A DNA stretch of 64,000 nucleotides from Dendrobium chrysotoxum (Eukaryota > Streptophyta > Magnoliopsida > Asparagales > Orchidaceae), in assembly GCA_019925795.1 (NCBI GenBank), contig CM034310.1, positions 20,046,764 through 20,110,763 on the forward strand. The letters run 5' to 3'. Below, piece after piece: positions 1 to 11,292 of the stretch. Position numbers and translations under genes: made by a program. Under the pieces are notes generated by a model, which did no database searches, was not told the origin of the DNA, and saw only the letters and a list, made by a program, of their open reading frames with translations. Each line of letters opens with the position of its first letter. The stretch's first letter is position 1.

Positions 1-1108
1 GCCATCTTGGTTACCATGTACACCCACACTAAGGGAGTAAGATTGAGCCAAAACCAAAAGTTTAATTTATGAACTAATCATCCTAATGAATTATATCATC
101 CTGGATGATCCAATATGATATCAAAACCCTACCTGCCATGATAATTTAGGCAAGGATTTAAGATTCAGATTTTATTCTAATCGTCCTAGATGATATTTAA
201 ATCATCATGGATGATCTATTCAAATTTGAACATATCATCCAGGTGATCGTCCTGGACTATCAAGTCAAATTCTACACATCGTCCTGGATGATCCTGCGAT
301 CATCCTAGATGATATTTAGCAGCAGAATTGAGTTTATAGGGTTTTCTAAAGCCCTCTTTTTAAGCACATCATCCTGAACGATCCTGCGATCATCTTGGAT
401 GATCTTTGCTGCCATAACTAATTTGGAAGGGTTTTTAAAATCCTTTATTGAAGGCTTGTCAAAGACTGTGAAAGTGTCTTTGGCAGCCATTGAGGCTTCA
501 TTTCTTCTAAAGAAAACTTGAAGAGAGAGCTTCAAAGGGAGAGTGGAAAGGGTGGAGTTTGAGAGGGAGAAAAACTTTGGAAGGGGGATTTTCGAGAGAG
601 TGTGAGCGGGTTTCACATGGTTGCTCTGGCAAGCTTGCACCTAAGTACCATCAGATTCTAGGGTTGTCTCGAGGGAAGTTTTTGCAAGAAGAAGATCTCT
701 TTGGTGTTAAAGGACCCAGCTACTCCGCCTCCCTGGCGAAGGTGGAAGGATTTTGTAAGGGCTTATCTGCCTAGCTATGGGGGCTAAAGGAGAGTCACTA
801 AAGGTGTAGTGCAATACTCAGAGGGTGCCTCCGGGGAGTGGACGTAGGTCAGGTTGGACCAAACCACTATAAATCTAGTGTGTTCTTTCTGATTATTATT
901 CACACTTTATTTTATTGCGGTTAACTGCTTGGGTGAAATCTTTGATTTATCTTTTTATTATTGATTTAATTTGTTTTTACTACAAGATATAAAAAGGTTT
1001 TTCTTTTTATTTAAAGAAGTTTTTAAATATTCAATTCACCCCCCCCCCCCCCGCCCTCTTGGTTAGCCTTGGGACTAGTTCATAAGGGTTTAATACACCT
1101 CACGAACT
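1..1108 (+). repeat. LTR fragment, family 1 (5' end outside or truncated)
   Basis: This stretch matches the LTRs of elements A and C from about 250 bp inside the LTR to a few bases short of its end. It shows the ATCAT-N5-ATGAT palindromes (for example around 235-320), the conserved leader with GCTACTCCGCC, the GTGGACGTAGGTC block, a long C run near 1040 and the CTCTTGGTTAGCC block. Relative to the LTR at 5441-7138 it lacks about 215 bp of the palindrome zone. It ends at CGAACT without the usual TTCA and abuts a second LTR directly at 1108/1109, so it is probably a recombination product rather than a clean insertion. Confidence 0.8.
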
Positions 1109-2288
1109 ATCATGCCTAAATTGATTATGTGATTAGGGGACTAATTATGATTAAATTATTCAATCAAATCGTCCTAGATGATCTGTATATTATAATGGAC
1201 GATGTTTGCCTACATATCTAATTTTCCTAAATTATTTAAGATGAAATACCATAATCTTTCTTCTAATTATCCAGGATGATTCCTAATATCATACTAGGCA
1301 ATCTGTGCAAATTTAAACTGATCATCCAGGGTGTCGTCCAGGTGATCATCCTGGACTATCAGGTCAAATTCTACACATCATCTTGGATGATCCTGAGATC
1401 ATACTGGACAATATTTGGTGACAGAATTGAGTTTTTAGGGTTTTCTGAAGCCCTCTTTTTAAACACATCATCCTGGATGATCCTGAGATCATCCTGGATG
1501 ATCTTTGGCAGTAGAATTGAGTTTTTAGGATTTTCTGAAGCCCTCTTTTTGAGCACATCATCCTGAATGATCCTACGATCATCCTGGATGATCTTTGCCG
1601 CTAGAATTGATTCGAAAGGGTTTTTAAAGCCCTTTATTTAAGGCTTATCAAAGACTTTGAAAGTGTCTTTTGGTAGCAATTGAGGCTTTGTTTCTTCTAG
1701 AGAAAGCTTAAAGCGAGAGCCTGAAAGGGAGAGTGGAAAGGGTGGAGTTTGAGAGGGAAAAGAGCCTTGGAAGGGGGATTTTCGAGGGAGTGTGAGGGAG
1801 TTTCACCCGATTGCTTCGGCAAGCTTGCACCTAAGTACTATCGAATTCAAGGGTTATCTCGAGGGAAGTTTTGGGAAGAAGAAGATCTCTTTAATTTTAA
1901 AGGATCCGGCTACTCCGTCGCACCAGAAAGGTGAAGTGATTTTATAAGGGCTTCTCCGTCTAGTTGTGGGGGCTAAAGGAGAGTCACTAAAGGTGTAGTG
2001 TAATACTTGATGGGTGCCTCCGGGGACTAGATATAGGTCAGGTTGGACCGAACCACGATAAATTTAGTGTGTCTTTCTGATTATTTTTACACTTTATTTT
2101 ACTATGATTAACTGCCTGGGTGAAATCTCTGATTTATCATTTTATTATTAATTTAATTCATTTCTACTATAAGATATAAAAAGATTTTTCTTTTTATTTA
2201 AAGAAGTTTTTAAATATCCAATTCACCCCCATTCTTGGTTAGCCTTGGGACTAGTTCATAAGGGCTTAACAATCCTAACAAACTTTCA
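1109..2288 (+). repeat. 5' LTR of element A (truncated at its left end)
   Basis: It aligns with 5956-7138 of the 3' LTR. It begins inside the LTR at ATCATGCCTAAATTGAT and ends at ...AACTTTCA, followed two bases later by the primer binding site. Palindromes of the form ATCAT-N5-ATGAT recur from 1160 to 1600. A TATA-like TTTATTTAAGG lies at about 1633-1643. Downstream is the leader stem-loop 1952-1983 (TTCTCC pairing GGAGAG around TAGTT-GTGGG-GGCTA). Confidence 0.8.
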
Positions 2289-2290
2289 AG

Positions 2291-2302
2291 TGGTATCAGA
2301 GC
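2291..2302 (+). promoter_or_regulatory. Primer binding site (initiator Met tRNA) of element A
   Basis: TGGTATCAGAGC begins two bases after the LTR end. This 12-mer is complementary to the 3' end of plant initiator methionine tRNA, the usual primer for Ty1/copia minus-strand DNA synthesis. Confidence 0.9.
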
Positions 2303-2347
2303 GGGATTCATAAAATTAAGTTTTTGAAAACTTTTGAAAAAAGATCC

Positions 2348-3382
2348 ATGGCTAATTTTGGAAATCATAATATTGTGGAAGGATATTCAATCACCCAACC
2401 ACCTTTATTGAAAATATTACTTTTAATTTTTGAAAAATCCGTATGTCTACTTTCTTGAAATTAATAGATTATCGCTTGTGGCATATGATTCAAACTGGTT
2501 ATTTTATACCTTCACGTATTATAGATGGAATCGAAACTGATATTTCTTTTTTTGAATGGAGTAGAGTAGATCAGATCAATGCTTCATTGAATGCTAAATA
2601 TTTGAATTATTTTTTCTATGCTTTAAATTCTAATGATTGCATGATAATATCTACATGTACTACTGGCAAAGAAATTTAGAATAAACTGTGCATACATACA
2701 AAGGAACTAGTGAAGTTAAGCAATCTAAGTTGAATATTCTAATATACGATTATGAACTTTATAGCAAGGAACCTTATGAGATGATTTTAGATATGTATGC
2801 TAGGTTTGCTCAAATTGTGATATCATTACATGCTTTAGGTAAAGAATTTTCAAATTTTAAAAAGGTCAATAAAATTCTACGTTGTCTACTTGATAATTTG
2901 ATGCCAAAGTTGTTGCTATTTGTGAATTAAAAAAGTTGAATGAATATTCTATTGATAATTTGATTGGCTCAGTCGTTGCCTACGAGTAAGGTTTGGGTCA
3001 AAAGCTTTTGGATGCAGGTGAAACTATAGTACTGAAAGCTGAAGACATGGATGAAAGTGACTCAAAAGATGATGAAAGTAAGGAGTTAGCATCAATAACA
3101 AAGAAATTGAAAAGTCTACTAAAGCACAAGCATCAACATGAATAAAAGTGGAATAAAGATAAAAAAGATAAGAATGTTAAGATTTATTCTGATATTATTT
3201 GCTTTAGATGTAGAAAATCTGAACATATGAAAAATTAGTGCCCGAACTTAAAAACCCTTCCTGAAAAGGAAAAGGGTAAAGCTAAGCAAATTATAATAAG
3301 GGCAAATAATGTAAAGCAAAAAATTTCTTGGGTAGACCTAGCTTCTAAATCATCAAACTAGGAGTGAGATGATGTGGATTAA
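2348..3382 (+). pseudogene. gag: gag relic of element A (family 1)
   Basis: The first ATG follows the PBS by 45 bp and begins MANFGN, as in the other copies. Seen: a one-base deletion in a T run near 2412 shifts the frame, and a TGA at 2431 sits where element I has Trp29. Further on come the nucleocapsid-like N-terminal half, a CX2CX4HX4C zinc knuckle at about 3200-3240 with a TAG (3236-3238) just before the last Cys, a Lys-rich stretch, a short acidic tail and TAA at 3380. The protein would end soon after the knuckle and lacks the long coiled coil found in element I. Gag forms the particle and binds the RNA. Element C carries the same TGA and the same knuckle TAG. Confidence 0.8.
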
Positions 3383-3942
3383 AGTTTTATTTATGTGTTT
3401 GTGTTTGTTTTATTTGTATGAATGATTTTACTTTTTATGTTGCTTTTTAAGTTTTCATTTTATTCTTCTTTATTTTGATTTTTGTAATCTTTTATTTATT
3501 TTTTTATATGATTATCAATTTCTCTGATCAGCACACACATATCACATGTTTATTTAGTATATGCTTTAAAAAATCAAATCACTTTTCAAAAGATCACTTT
3601 TTTCTAAAAATAAAAAATTTACCTTTTATTTTCTTAAAATTTTATGTAAGTTTTGGTTGACTTCTCTAAAATCAGTCAAAGAAAGGAAACTCATGATTTT
3701 ATCTCTCTATCTCAGGTCTTTAATGAGGCTATTTCACTTTTGATTCAAAATCTTCATCAAATTATAAATTGGATCTTAAAATTGAACTTTTTGCATCTCT
3801 CTACATTTTCTCTATCTCATAGGGATCTTTTGCAAGTTATTGAATCCACTTCATTATTTTTTTAATCAAGCTTTTTATTTTTGTCACTAGATTGGGTTTG
3901 CTTTAATCTTTAAAATTACATAAAGGAAACATATTTAAAAAA

Positions 3943-4130
3943 AGACACAAAATGATCCCAATGCTGAAAAATGTATAATGTCACCAAAATGAAAAATTAA
4001 AAGATACGCAATATCACTAAAATGAAAAATTAAAAGATGCACAATGTTGCCAAAATGAAAAGATACCCAAAGTGTATCAAAAGATGTGCAAAGTGTGCAT
4101 AAAACTAATAAAGAGGAATAAAATGAGCCC
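3943..4130 (+). repeat. Conserved 3'-noncoding block: AAAATGAGCCC repeats with hairpins (element A)
   Basis: Two copies of a GAGGCAYAAAATGAGCCC-like repeat bracket the block (3943-3959 degraded, 4113-4130). Between them lie short AAAAGATGC motifs and a near-perfect hairpin GATACCC-AAA-GTGTATC at 4062-4078, then a similar GATGTGC-AAA-GTGTGCAT. The same layout occurs in I, B and C. Confidence 0.65.
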
Positions 4131-4741
4131 ACAATTAGTTAGCTTACCTTTCTTGTACTTCTTAAATCTTAAGAAAACTCTTATATCTATTGATATTTTT
4201 GATACTAGAGTTTGAAAATCATGACTTTAGATTCACCTTTTTGCATTAATCTTCTATTAGATATATTTCATGCAAGGAGTTTTGAAAAGATTATTATTTC
4301 CTTCTCTAATTTGTTCATTGATTTAGATATTTGCTTTAAAAAGTTTTTCAGCCCTTAAGGAACGTAAGTTTGGATTAATAATTTCTGATTCTCTAACCTT
4401 TCTAAGATTATGCAAGGTCAATATGTGCCTTACAAAATTTTTAAATAAAATCAAGAGGTAACTTTCTCATTCTAAGAAAATTTTGATATTTCAAACTAAT
4501 TCTTCTAAAACTTTTTCACCAAATCAGGGACCATTTTAATCTTTTAGTCTATTTTCTCTATTTTATTTTTCTATGCTCCTCTTCTTTTAATAATGTTAAA
4601 GGGAGAGAACGTATTGTAGTATTTCTGTTTGAATGTACTATTATGTTTTTGTTGTATTTATTTAGTTTATCTTTTTTATCTAATTATTTATTTTATTTTA
4701 TGTGCTTTGTTTAAAAAAAATTAAATTAAAAAAAAAGAAAT

Positions 4742-5338
4742 TTTGGATATCTTGGATATATTGTTCAAAGTGATGGTGAAATAGATGGGGATATTATCAG
4801 CAGAATCCAAGTTGGATGGTTAAAGTTGAGGAATGCATCGAGCTTATTGCGTGATAGAAAAGTACCCCTCAAACTAAAGGGAAAATTCTATAAGATGGTG
4901 GTGAGACTATAATGCTTTATGGTGACGAATGTTGGTCGTTAAAAGAGAAGCATAATTCTAAGTTAAGTGTTGCAGAGATGAGGATGCTCAGGTGGATGAG
5001 TGGCTTTACCCTTAGAGATAGGATACGAAATGAGCATATTTGTGAAAAGGTTGGAGTAGCTCCAGTGGAAGATAAGATTAGAGAGAGTCACCTTAGATGG
5101 TTTGGTCATATAAACCAGCGACCTCCCTATGACCCGATTAGGAAAGTAGAGGTCTTAGATTTGACTTATGTTAAGAAAGGTAAAGGTAGACCTAAAAAGA
5201 CTTGGTTAGAAAATATTAGAAATGATCTTTCTTTATTGGATTTAAAGGAGAATTTGACTTTTAACAAGACACAATGGAGAAAAAGGATTCATGTAGCTGA
5301 CACCATGTAGTGGGATAAAGGCTTGATGTTGTTGTTGT
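4742..5338 (+). mobile_element. 5'-truncated RTE-clade LINE, 3' end of reverse transcriptase ORF
   Basis: The reading frame gives the C-terminal tail typical of plant RTE-type LINEs: SLLRDRKVPLKLKGKFYKM, then MLYGDECW, LSVAEMRMLRWMSG, and a C-terminal LRWFGH with GRPKKTWLENIRND. A stop breaks the frame at about 4909, and the ORF then runs 4912-5310. The element ends with AAGGCTTGATGTTGTTGTTG, the TTG-repeat tail seen in the two other copies here (35896-36464, 38190-38959). It sits inside the 3' noncoding region of A, replacing about 15 bp when compared with C. I see no clear target-site duplication. Confidence 0.8.
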
Positions 5339-5428
5339 CTTATTTTTAAATTTTTATCTAAGTGAGGGGGATATTAGGAGAAAATACTTTTAGTTTACAA
5401 ATTCACTAGTAATGTTTGCCTTCATCAA

Positions 5429-5440
5429 AAAGGGGGAGAT
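5429..5440 (+). promoter_or_regulatory. Polypurine tract of element A
   Basis: AAAAAGGGGGAGAT lies directly before the 3' LTR start at 5441. It is the plus-strand primer of reverse transcription. The same tract precedes the 3' LTRs of elements I, B and C. Confidence 0.85.
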
Positions 5441-7138
5441 TATTACGACTCAAACTTAAGAGTTTATATTTTTGATGATAACAAATATTATGGCTCACAT
5501 CTTTATACCTCCTAGTATTTTCATTCTATACTTATTTGTGTGTGTACTAATATTTCAAGAACACCATACACCATCCAACAAAGAATCAGAGCTCAAGATT
5601 GGGAAGAATAGGTTATACTAAAAAGAGTCTATAATATATTGATGTAATTTTTGATTTCTTGAGTTGAGTCCTGTAAACGTGTTTGTTAGCTTGGTGACCA
5701 TGCACACACACACTCAAGGGAGTGAGATCTAGTCAAAACCAGAAGTTCAATTTGTGAACTAATTGTACTAAATGATTTCGATCATCCAGGATGATCAGCT
5801 CATTGAACTAATCGTACTGGATGATTTATATCATCCAGGATGATCCTTTATGATCTTGGCAAATTGCCGCAATTGATAATTTAGGTAAGGATTTAAAATT
5901 CAATTTTTATTCTAATCATCCTTAACAATCTAGATCATCCTAGATGATCAATATTAATCATGCCTAAATTGATCATGTGATTAGGGGACTAATTATGGTT
6001 AAATTATTCAATGAGATCATCTTGGATGATCTATATATTATACTAGATGATATTTTTCTTCATATCTAATTTTCTTAAATTGTTCAAGATAAAATACCAT
6101 AATATTTCTTCTAATCATCCAGAATGATCCCCAATATCGTACTGGACAATATGTGCAAATTTAAACTAATCTCCAGGGGATCGTCCAGGTGATCGTCCTG
6201 AACTATTAGGTCAAATTATACACATCGTCCTGGATGATCCTGAGATCATACTGGACGATATTTGATGGCAGAATTGAGTTTTTAAGGTTTTTTGAAGCCC
6301 TCCTTTTAAACACATCATCCTAGATAATATTGAGATTGTCCTGGATGATCTTTAGAGGTAGAATTGAGTTTTTAGGATTTTCTAAAGCCCTCTTTATGAG
6401 CATATCGTCCTGGACAATCCTACGATCATCTAAGATAATCTTTACCACCAAAATTGATTTAGAAGGGTTTTTAAAGCCCTTTATTTAAGGCCTGTGAAAG
6501 ACTTTAAAAGTGTCTTTTGGTAGCCATTGAGGTTTCATTTCTTCTGGAGAAAACTTGAAGAGAGAGCTTGAAAGGGAGAGTGGAAATGGTGGAGTTTGAG
6601 AGGGAGAAGAGCCTTAAAAGGGGGATTTTTGAGGTAGTGTGAGGGGGTTTCACACAGTTGCTCCGGTAAGCTTGCACCTAAGTACCATCAGATTCAAGAG
6701 TCATCTCGAGAAAAGTTTTGGGAAGAAGAAGATCTCTTTGGTGTCAAAGGACCCGGCTACTCCGCCACACCGAGGAAGGTGGAAGTGATTTTGTAAGGGC
6801 TTCTCCGCCTAGCTGTGGGGGCTAAAGGAGAGTCACTAAAAGTGTAGTGCAATACTCGGAGGGTGCCTCCGGGGAGTGTACGTAGGTCAGTTGGACTGAA
6901 CCATTATAAATCTGGTGTGTTCTTTTTGATTATTTTCCACACTTTATTTTACTGCGATTAACTGCTTGGGTAAAATCTTTGATTTATCTTTTTATTATTG
7001 ATTTAATTCATTTCCACTACAAGATATAAAAAGATTTTTCTTTTTGTTTAAAGAAGTTTCTAAATATCTAATTTATCTCCTCTCTTGGTTAGTCTTGGGA
7101 CTAGTTCATAAGGGCATAACAACCCTAAAAAACTTTCA
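5441..7138 (+). repeat. 3' LTR of element A
   Basis: It runs from TATTACGACTC (TG mutated to TA) after the PPT to AACTTTCA, 1698 bp. The first half carries many ATCAT-N5-ATGAT and ATCGT-N5-ACGAT palindromes. CTTTATTTAAGG near 6480 is a TATA-like site. The leader stem-loop (TTCTCC...GGAGAG around TAGCT-GTGGG-GGCTA) is near 6800-6832, and the hairpin CGGAGG-GTG-CCTCCG is at 6857-6871. It ends with the conserved CTCTTGGTTAGTC block. No AGGAG hairpin array is present in this family. Confidence 0.85.
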
Positions 7139-7640
7139 TATTTGGTACGAACTTGGATAAACTCAATTTCATACACTATCAGTCATCTATATAAATGCAG
7201 ATCGTATTATATGAATAGTTTAAAAAATAAATGTGTTCAGTCAGTATGATCTGGAATGAACTTAATTTCATACTCTATCAGTCGTTTGTATGAATGCAGA
7301 TCATACTGTATGAATAGTTTAAAAAATAAATGTGTTCGTTTGGTAAGATCTTGAATAAACCTAATTTTGTACTCTGTCAGTCATTTATATGACTTAAATC
7401 ATACAATACAAATAGTTAAAAAAATTTCAAGCCATGATTAGATTAACTGCATTCTAGAGAAAAATTATGTTAAATCATATTATATAATATCATAGTACGA
7501 TTAGATGTTATACAATATTATTAGTACAAATTTAAATTTTATCTCTCTCCCTCTATGTGTGTGTGCATGGTTACCCAATTACAATCATACTTGCTCAGAC
7601 TCAAAAAATAAAAATAGAGATATGCAAACTCTATTATAAT
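7139..7640 (-). repeat. Inverted LTR fragment of another Sirevirus-like family
   Basis: Read on the minus strand it resembles the first part of the other LTRs: TTTTTGAGTC, then AAGTATGATTGTAA, a CCATGCACACACACA tract and a GGGAGAGAGAT block, followed by ATCATAC-type half palindromes. It ends abruptly at both sides. It may be the target into which element A inserted (A ends at 7138). Confidence 0.55.
7141..7437. repeat. Three tandem ~99-bp repeats
   Basis: The marker CTATCAGTC (with small changes) ends at 7180, 7279 and 7378, a 99-bp period. Each unit also has a GGATAAAC-like motif, a TGAATGCAGATC motif and TTAAAAAATAAATGTGTTC. The repeats lie in the inverted LTR scrap and resemble the tandem promoter-zone repeats of element D in organisation. 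Confidence 0.75.
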
Positions 7641-7650
7641 ATTTGCCATC

Positions 7651-7667
7651 ATTAAAAAGAGGGAGAT
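7651..7667 (+). promoter_or_regulatory. Orphan polypurine tract upstream of element B's 5' LTR
   Basis: AAAAAGAGGGAGAT, preceded by ATATTTGCCATCATT as before the 3' LTRs, directly abuts the LTR that is followed by a PBS and gag. A PPT belongs before a 3' LTR, so this LTR was once shared with another element to the left that has since been lost or replaced. Confidence 0.7.
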
Positions 7668-9440
7668 TATTGCAAATTTGGGCCCAAGTACTGTGATTTT
7701 TTATGATAACAAATATTATTGTTTCTTTACTACTTTTATTATTATATATCTATTTTGTTTGCCCTACTTACTAACCTTTCAGGTCCACAGGTTTACTTAC
7801 AATGTTAATCAGCTCAAGATTGGGTAGATTAGAGTTGAGCCTATCTGTAATTTTAATTTCAATGTACTTTTTATCTTTCTTGAGTCAAGATATTTATGTG
7901 GTGGACCACAAGCTAAGTAACCTTGCATACACACACTTAAGGGGGTGAGTTAGTGAGTTAGAAATAATTTTCTATTTTTATACTAATCATACAATACAAA
8001 TTAAATCATATTGCACGATCAGTTATATAGAAAGCCTAATTAGGGCACACATTATTAAATGAGATTAATTAACTAATCATATTGGATGATTTAGATCATC
8101 TAGGATGATCAGTTAGAGACATGAAAAATAGCTACTAATCATAATTTAGGCAATATTTTAATCTTTAGTTTTTGTTCTCATCGTATGGGATGATATACAT
8201 CATCTTGGATGATTTATGACAATCATACCTAAATTGATCCTATAATTAGGGGACTAATTATGGTTAAATTGATCTATAAGATCATACAGGATAATATATG
8301 AAGATCATTGTGGATAATCTTTGATATTTTATGGGATGATTCCCCACCGTCCAAGATGAAAACTATAATTTTCTTTAAATCATACAGGCGATAGTACTAG
8401 ACATCCCGAACAATTTGTGCAATGATATTTTAATCGCTGGTCATCGTCCCATATCGTAATGGACGATCAATATAATATCTTGAACAAATCATCCTGGATA
8501 ATCATAAAATCATACTGGATGATTTATATAAATACTTAAACTGATCGTATAGGGCAATGCTGATCATACTAGCTAAAAGGGTTATTTTGTACTAATTATA
8601 CAGGATAAACTGAGGATCATATTGGATGATCAGAAGCGCTATATTTAAAATTAGGGCTTTTTTGGAGGCTCTCTATTTAAGGTCTCTTATTATTCTTGAA
8701 TTAAATCTTTTATTAATGTATTGATCTAAGAGAGAGCTTAGAGAAGGAAGAGAGAGAGCTTGGGAGAGAGAGATACTTATGAGGGGGAGTTGTGCGGGTT
8801 TCGTAAAGGTTGCTCTAAGAAAGGTTTCCACCGTCTTCTTCAAGTTGCTTATCTAGTTCCTTGGTGGCTCAAGGGGAAACTTTCATCAGCATCAGATCCA
8901 GGTTCTCTACCTACTCCAGGAGGGAGTAAAATAATTCTAAGGTTCTCTACCTACTCCAGGAGAGAGTAAAAGGATTCCAAGGTTCTCTAACTACTCTAGG
9001 AGGGAGTAAAAGGATTTCTAGGTTCTCTACCTACTCTAGGAGGGAGTAAAAGGATTCAAGGTACTTTGCCTCACCGGGTCGGTGGAAAGATTTTGTAAGG
9101 GCTTCTCTGCCTTGTTGTGGAGGCAAAAGGAGAGACACTACTTTTAGTGTAATATATGGAAAGGAGGGGGAGTGGACATAGGTCAAGTTGACCAAACTAT
9201 TATAAATCTGGTGTGTTCTTTCTATTTATTTTTTCACATTTAATTTTTACATTTTTCTGTGAATCGTTTAGTGTTTGAAATCTCTAAAATTCTTATTATT
9301 GTAAAATTGATCTACTTCCGCATCAAGGGGTTTTTAATTTTTTATTTTATTACAGAATTTTTAAAATTACCAATTCATCCTCCCTCTTGGTTAGCCATGG
9401 GACTAGTTCTTTAGGGTTTTATAACCCTCACAAACTTTCA
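7668..9440 (+). repeat. 5' LTR of element B
   Basis: 1773 bp from TATTGCAAATTTGGG (TG to TA) to ACAAACTTTCA. U3-like part: palindromes such as ATCAT-N5-ATGAT from 8080 to 8640. A TATA-like CTCTATTTAAGG lies at 8671-8682, followed by GA-rich DNA and the 40-bp hairpin array (8901-9060). A CACC-GGGTC-GGTG hairpin follows at about 9072, then the leader stem-loop with TTGTT-GTGGA-GGCAA at 9112-9126 and the conserved CCTCTTGGTTAGCC block. Confidence 0.85.
8901..9060 (+). repeat. Four 40-bp units, each with a TACTCC-AGGAG-GGAGTA stem-loop
   Basis: Units start at 8901, 8941, 8981 and 9021 with GGTTCTCTAC. Hairpins: 8912-8928 (TACTCC/GGAGTA, perfect), 8952-8968 (one mismatch), 8992-9008 and 9032-9048 (TACTCT/GGAGTA with a G-T pair). 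The loop is AGGAG in all four. Elements I and D have arrays of the same layout with different stem sequences. The array lies downstream of the TATA-like site and so would be in the transcript leader. Confidence 0.85.
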
Positions 9441-9442
9441 AG

Positions 9443-9454
9443 TCATATCAGAGC
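9443..9454 (+). promoter_or_regulatory. Primer binding site of element B (mutated)
   Basis: TCATATCAGAGC stands where A, D and I have TGGTATCAG. Two changes in the first three bases would weaken pairing to initiator Met tRNA. Confidence 0.75.
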
Positions 9455-9498
9455 AGGATTCATAAATTAAATTTTAGAAAACTTAAACAAAAAGATCT

Positions 9499-11281
9499 AT
9501 GGCTAATTTTGGTAATAGTAATACTACGGAAGGATATTCAATTACACAACCACCATTATTTGATAATATTCCTTTTGATTTTTGAAAAATTTGCATGTGC
9601 ACCTTTTTACAATCAATTAATTATCATATGTGGATGTTAGTTCAAGAAGGATATTATGTAGCTTTTAGATTAGTAAATGGAGTTAAAATTGAAATACCTT
9701 TTGTTGAATGGACTACAGATGATAGAGATTTAGCCCAATTGAATGGCAAATGTTTAAACTATTTTTTTGTGCCTTAAAATTTAAAAATTATATGTGTGTT
9801 TCTACTTGTTCAACTAGTAAAGAGATTTGGGACAAACTTTGCATTACTTATAAACGAACAAAGGAAGTGAAATAATCTAGGTTGAACATTCTGCTTCATA
9901 ATTATGAACTTCGTTGCATGAAACCTAGTGAATCTATTTCTAAAATGTATATTAGGTTTACTCAGATTGTTACTTCCCTGCATGCCTTAAGAAGAGAGCT
10001 TATAAATTATGAAAAAGTTAATAAGATTTTGTAATGTTTACCTTCTTCCTATGATGTAAAAATCACTGTCATTACTGAATCTAAATATTTGAATATTTAT
10101 TCCATTGATAACTTACTTGGGTCACTCATTGCCTAAGAGCAAGGAGTGAGTCAAAGGCAGCTTGACATAGGTGAAAAGAGAAAAGAGAAAACTGTAGCCT
10201 TAAAGGCTAATGATTCTGAAAGTGGCTCTTCTGGACAAGATGATGATGACATTCCTTTGATGACTAGGCAGTTCAAAAGCTTTCTAAAGAGAAAGCAAAA
10301 AAATCATCAAAAATAGAATAAAGGTAAGACTGGTAAGAATTCTAAAGTTTCTTCTAACATAATATGTTTTGAATGCAAGAAGCTAGGGCACTTGAAGTTT
10401 GATTGCCCAACTCTTAAAGCTCACCCAAGCAAAAAGAAGGGTGAAAAAAAACCAAAATTTAAGAAGGGTAAACAAAGGATTCAGAATACTTTTTGGGAAG
10501 ACTCTGGATTAAAATCTTTTGAAACTAAAATAGAAGATGAGGTAACCAACCTGTGCTTAATGGCAGATGACCATCTTGATCATTCTGATCAAGAGGAGGT
10601 ATGTGAGCTTACCTATGATCAATTATTTAAAGTTTCTAAAAAAATTCATTCTACATATAGGAAGCTTAAAAAATCACATGCCAACTTAAATCTAACTTTT
10701 CAATTCTACAGAAAGAGCATGAATGCTTAAGGAAAGATCACTCCACTTTAGATAGTAATCACATGGCTATGTTAGATGAATTTGATATCTTAAACAAGAA
10801 GCATTCTGAATTAACTGATGAGCATGATTCCTTAAAAGCTTCATATATTGATTTACAAAATTTATTTAAGAAAATAAAGGCATGTTTAGATGAAGCTAAT
10901 AATAGGGAGCATCCATTAAAAATTGAAATTTTAATTCTTAAAAGTGCAAACTAGTTTTTATAAACCAAGTTAAATGCTTTCAAAGAAAATAAGACATCAC
11001 CTACATTTACACAATTATATAATCCATCACCACAGCAAGCATCATTCAAACCTAGGAAGAGGCACCATCACTCACATAAATTAGTTAATCCTTTTCCAGG
11101 TGTTAAATATTTTTCTTGTGGCATGCTAAGAGATATCTCCCACACTTGCACTATCCACCGTAAAGCACATTTGATGTGGAGATCAAAATTACATAATTCA
11201 CAACATAGCATGTAAGTATTTCATCCCACATTCCATAAGGTGAAACCCAAACTTCTTTGGGTTCCCAAATCTGACATCTGA
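9499..11281 (+). pseudogene. gag: gag relic of element B
   Basis: Starts MANFGNSN after AGATCT. TGA replaces Trp29 (9583-9585); the next in-frame ATG is at 9595. The N-terminal Gag domain continues with further stops (TAA 9775) and small indels. A CX2CX4HX4C knuckle (CFECKKLGHLKFDC, about 10365-10406) is followed by a Lys-rich linker, an acidic region with CLMADDHLDHSDQEEVCEL, and a long coiled coil (10620-10960). A C-terminal second knuckle region, YFSCGMLRDISHTC, has lost its first Cys and its His. It ends WVPKSDI with TGA at 11279. Layout and length match element I. Confidence 0.85.
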
Positions 11282-11292
11282 TAATTTTATAG

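Larger units (their letters stand above)
3383..5440 (+). other. 3' noncoding region of element A
   Basis: AT-rich DNA that aligns with the 3' noncoding regions of elements C, B and I. It contains the conserved repeat-and-hairpin block (3943-4130), a purine-rich PPT-like tract near 4595-4612, the inserted LINE fragment (4742-5338) and a second purine tract near 5364-5372 before the terminal polypurine tract. Open frames at 3475-3660 and 3653-3865 match no family I know and have no counterpart frame in the other copies, so I read this as noncoding. Confidence 0.7.
1109..7138 (+). mobile_element. Element A: gag-only Ty1/copia (Sirevirus-like) LTR retrotransposon
   Basis: Order: truncated 5' LTR (1109-2288), primer binding site, gag relic (2348-3382), about 2 kb of noncoding DNA with a LINE insertion, polypurine tract, 3' LTR (5441-7138). 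No protease, integrase, reverse transcriptase or RNase H sequence lies between gag and the 3' noncoding region. The minus-strand element C has the same organisation and the same gag-to-noncoding junction, so the missing pol is a family trait and not damage to this copy. It would need proteins from a relative such as element I. Family assignment rests on the gag, PBS, PPT and LTR layout; Sirevirus membership is inferred. Confidence 0.8.

Noticed and set aside
3475..3865. Two overlapping ORFs after gag in element A
   Set aside because: Not preserved in element C's homologous region; low-complexity Phe/Ile-rich translation of AT-rich noncoding DNA.
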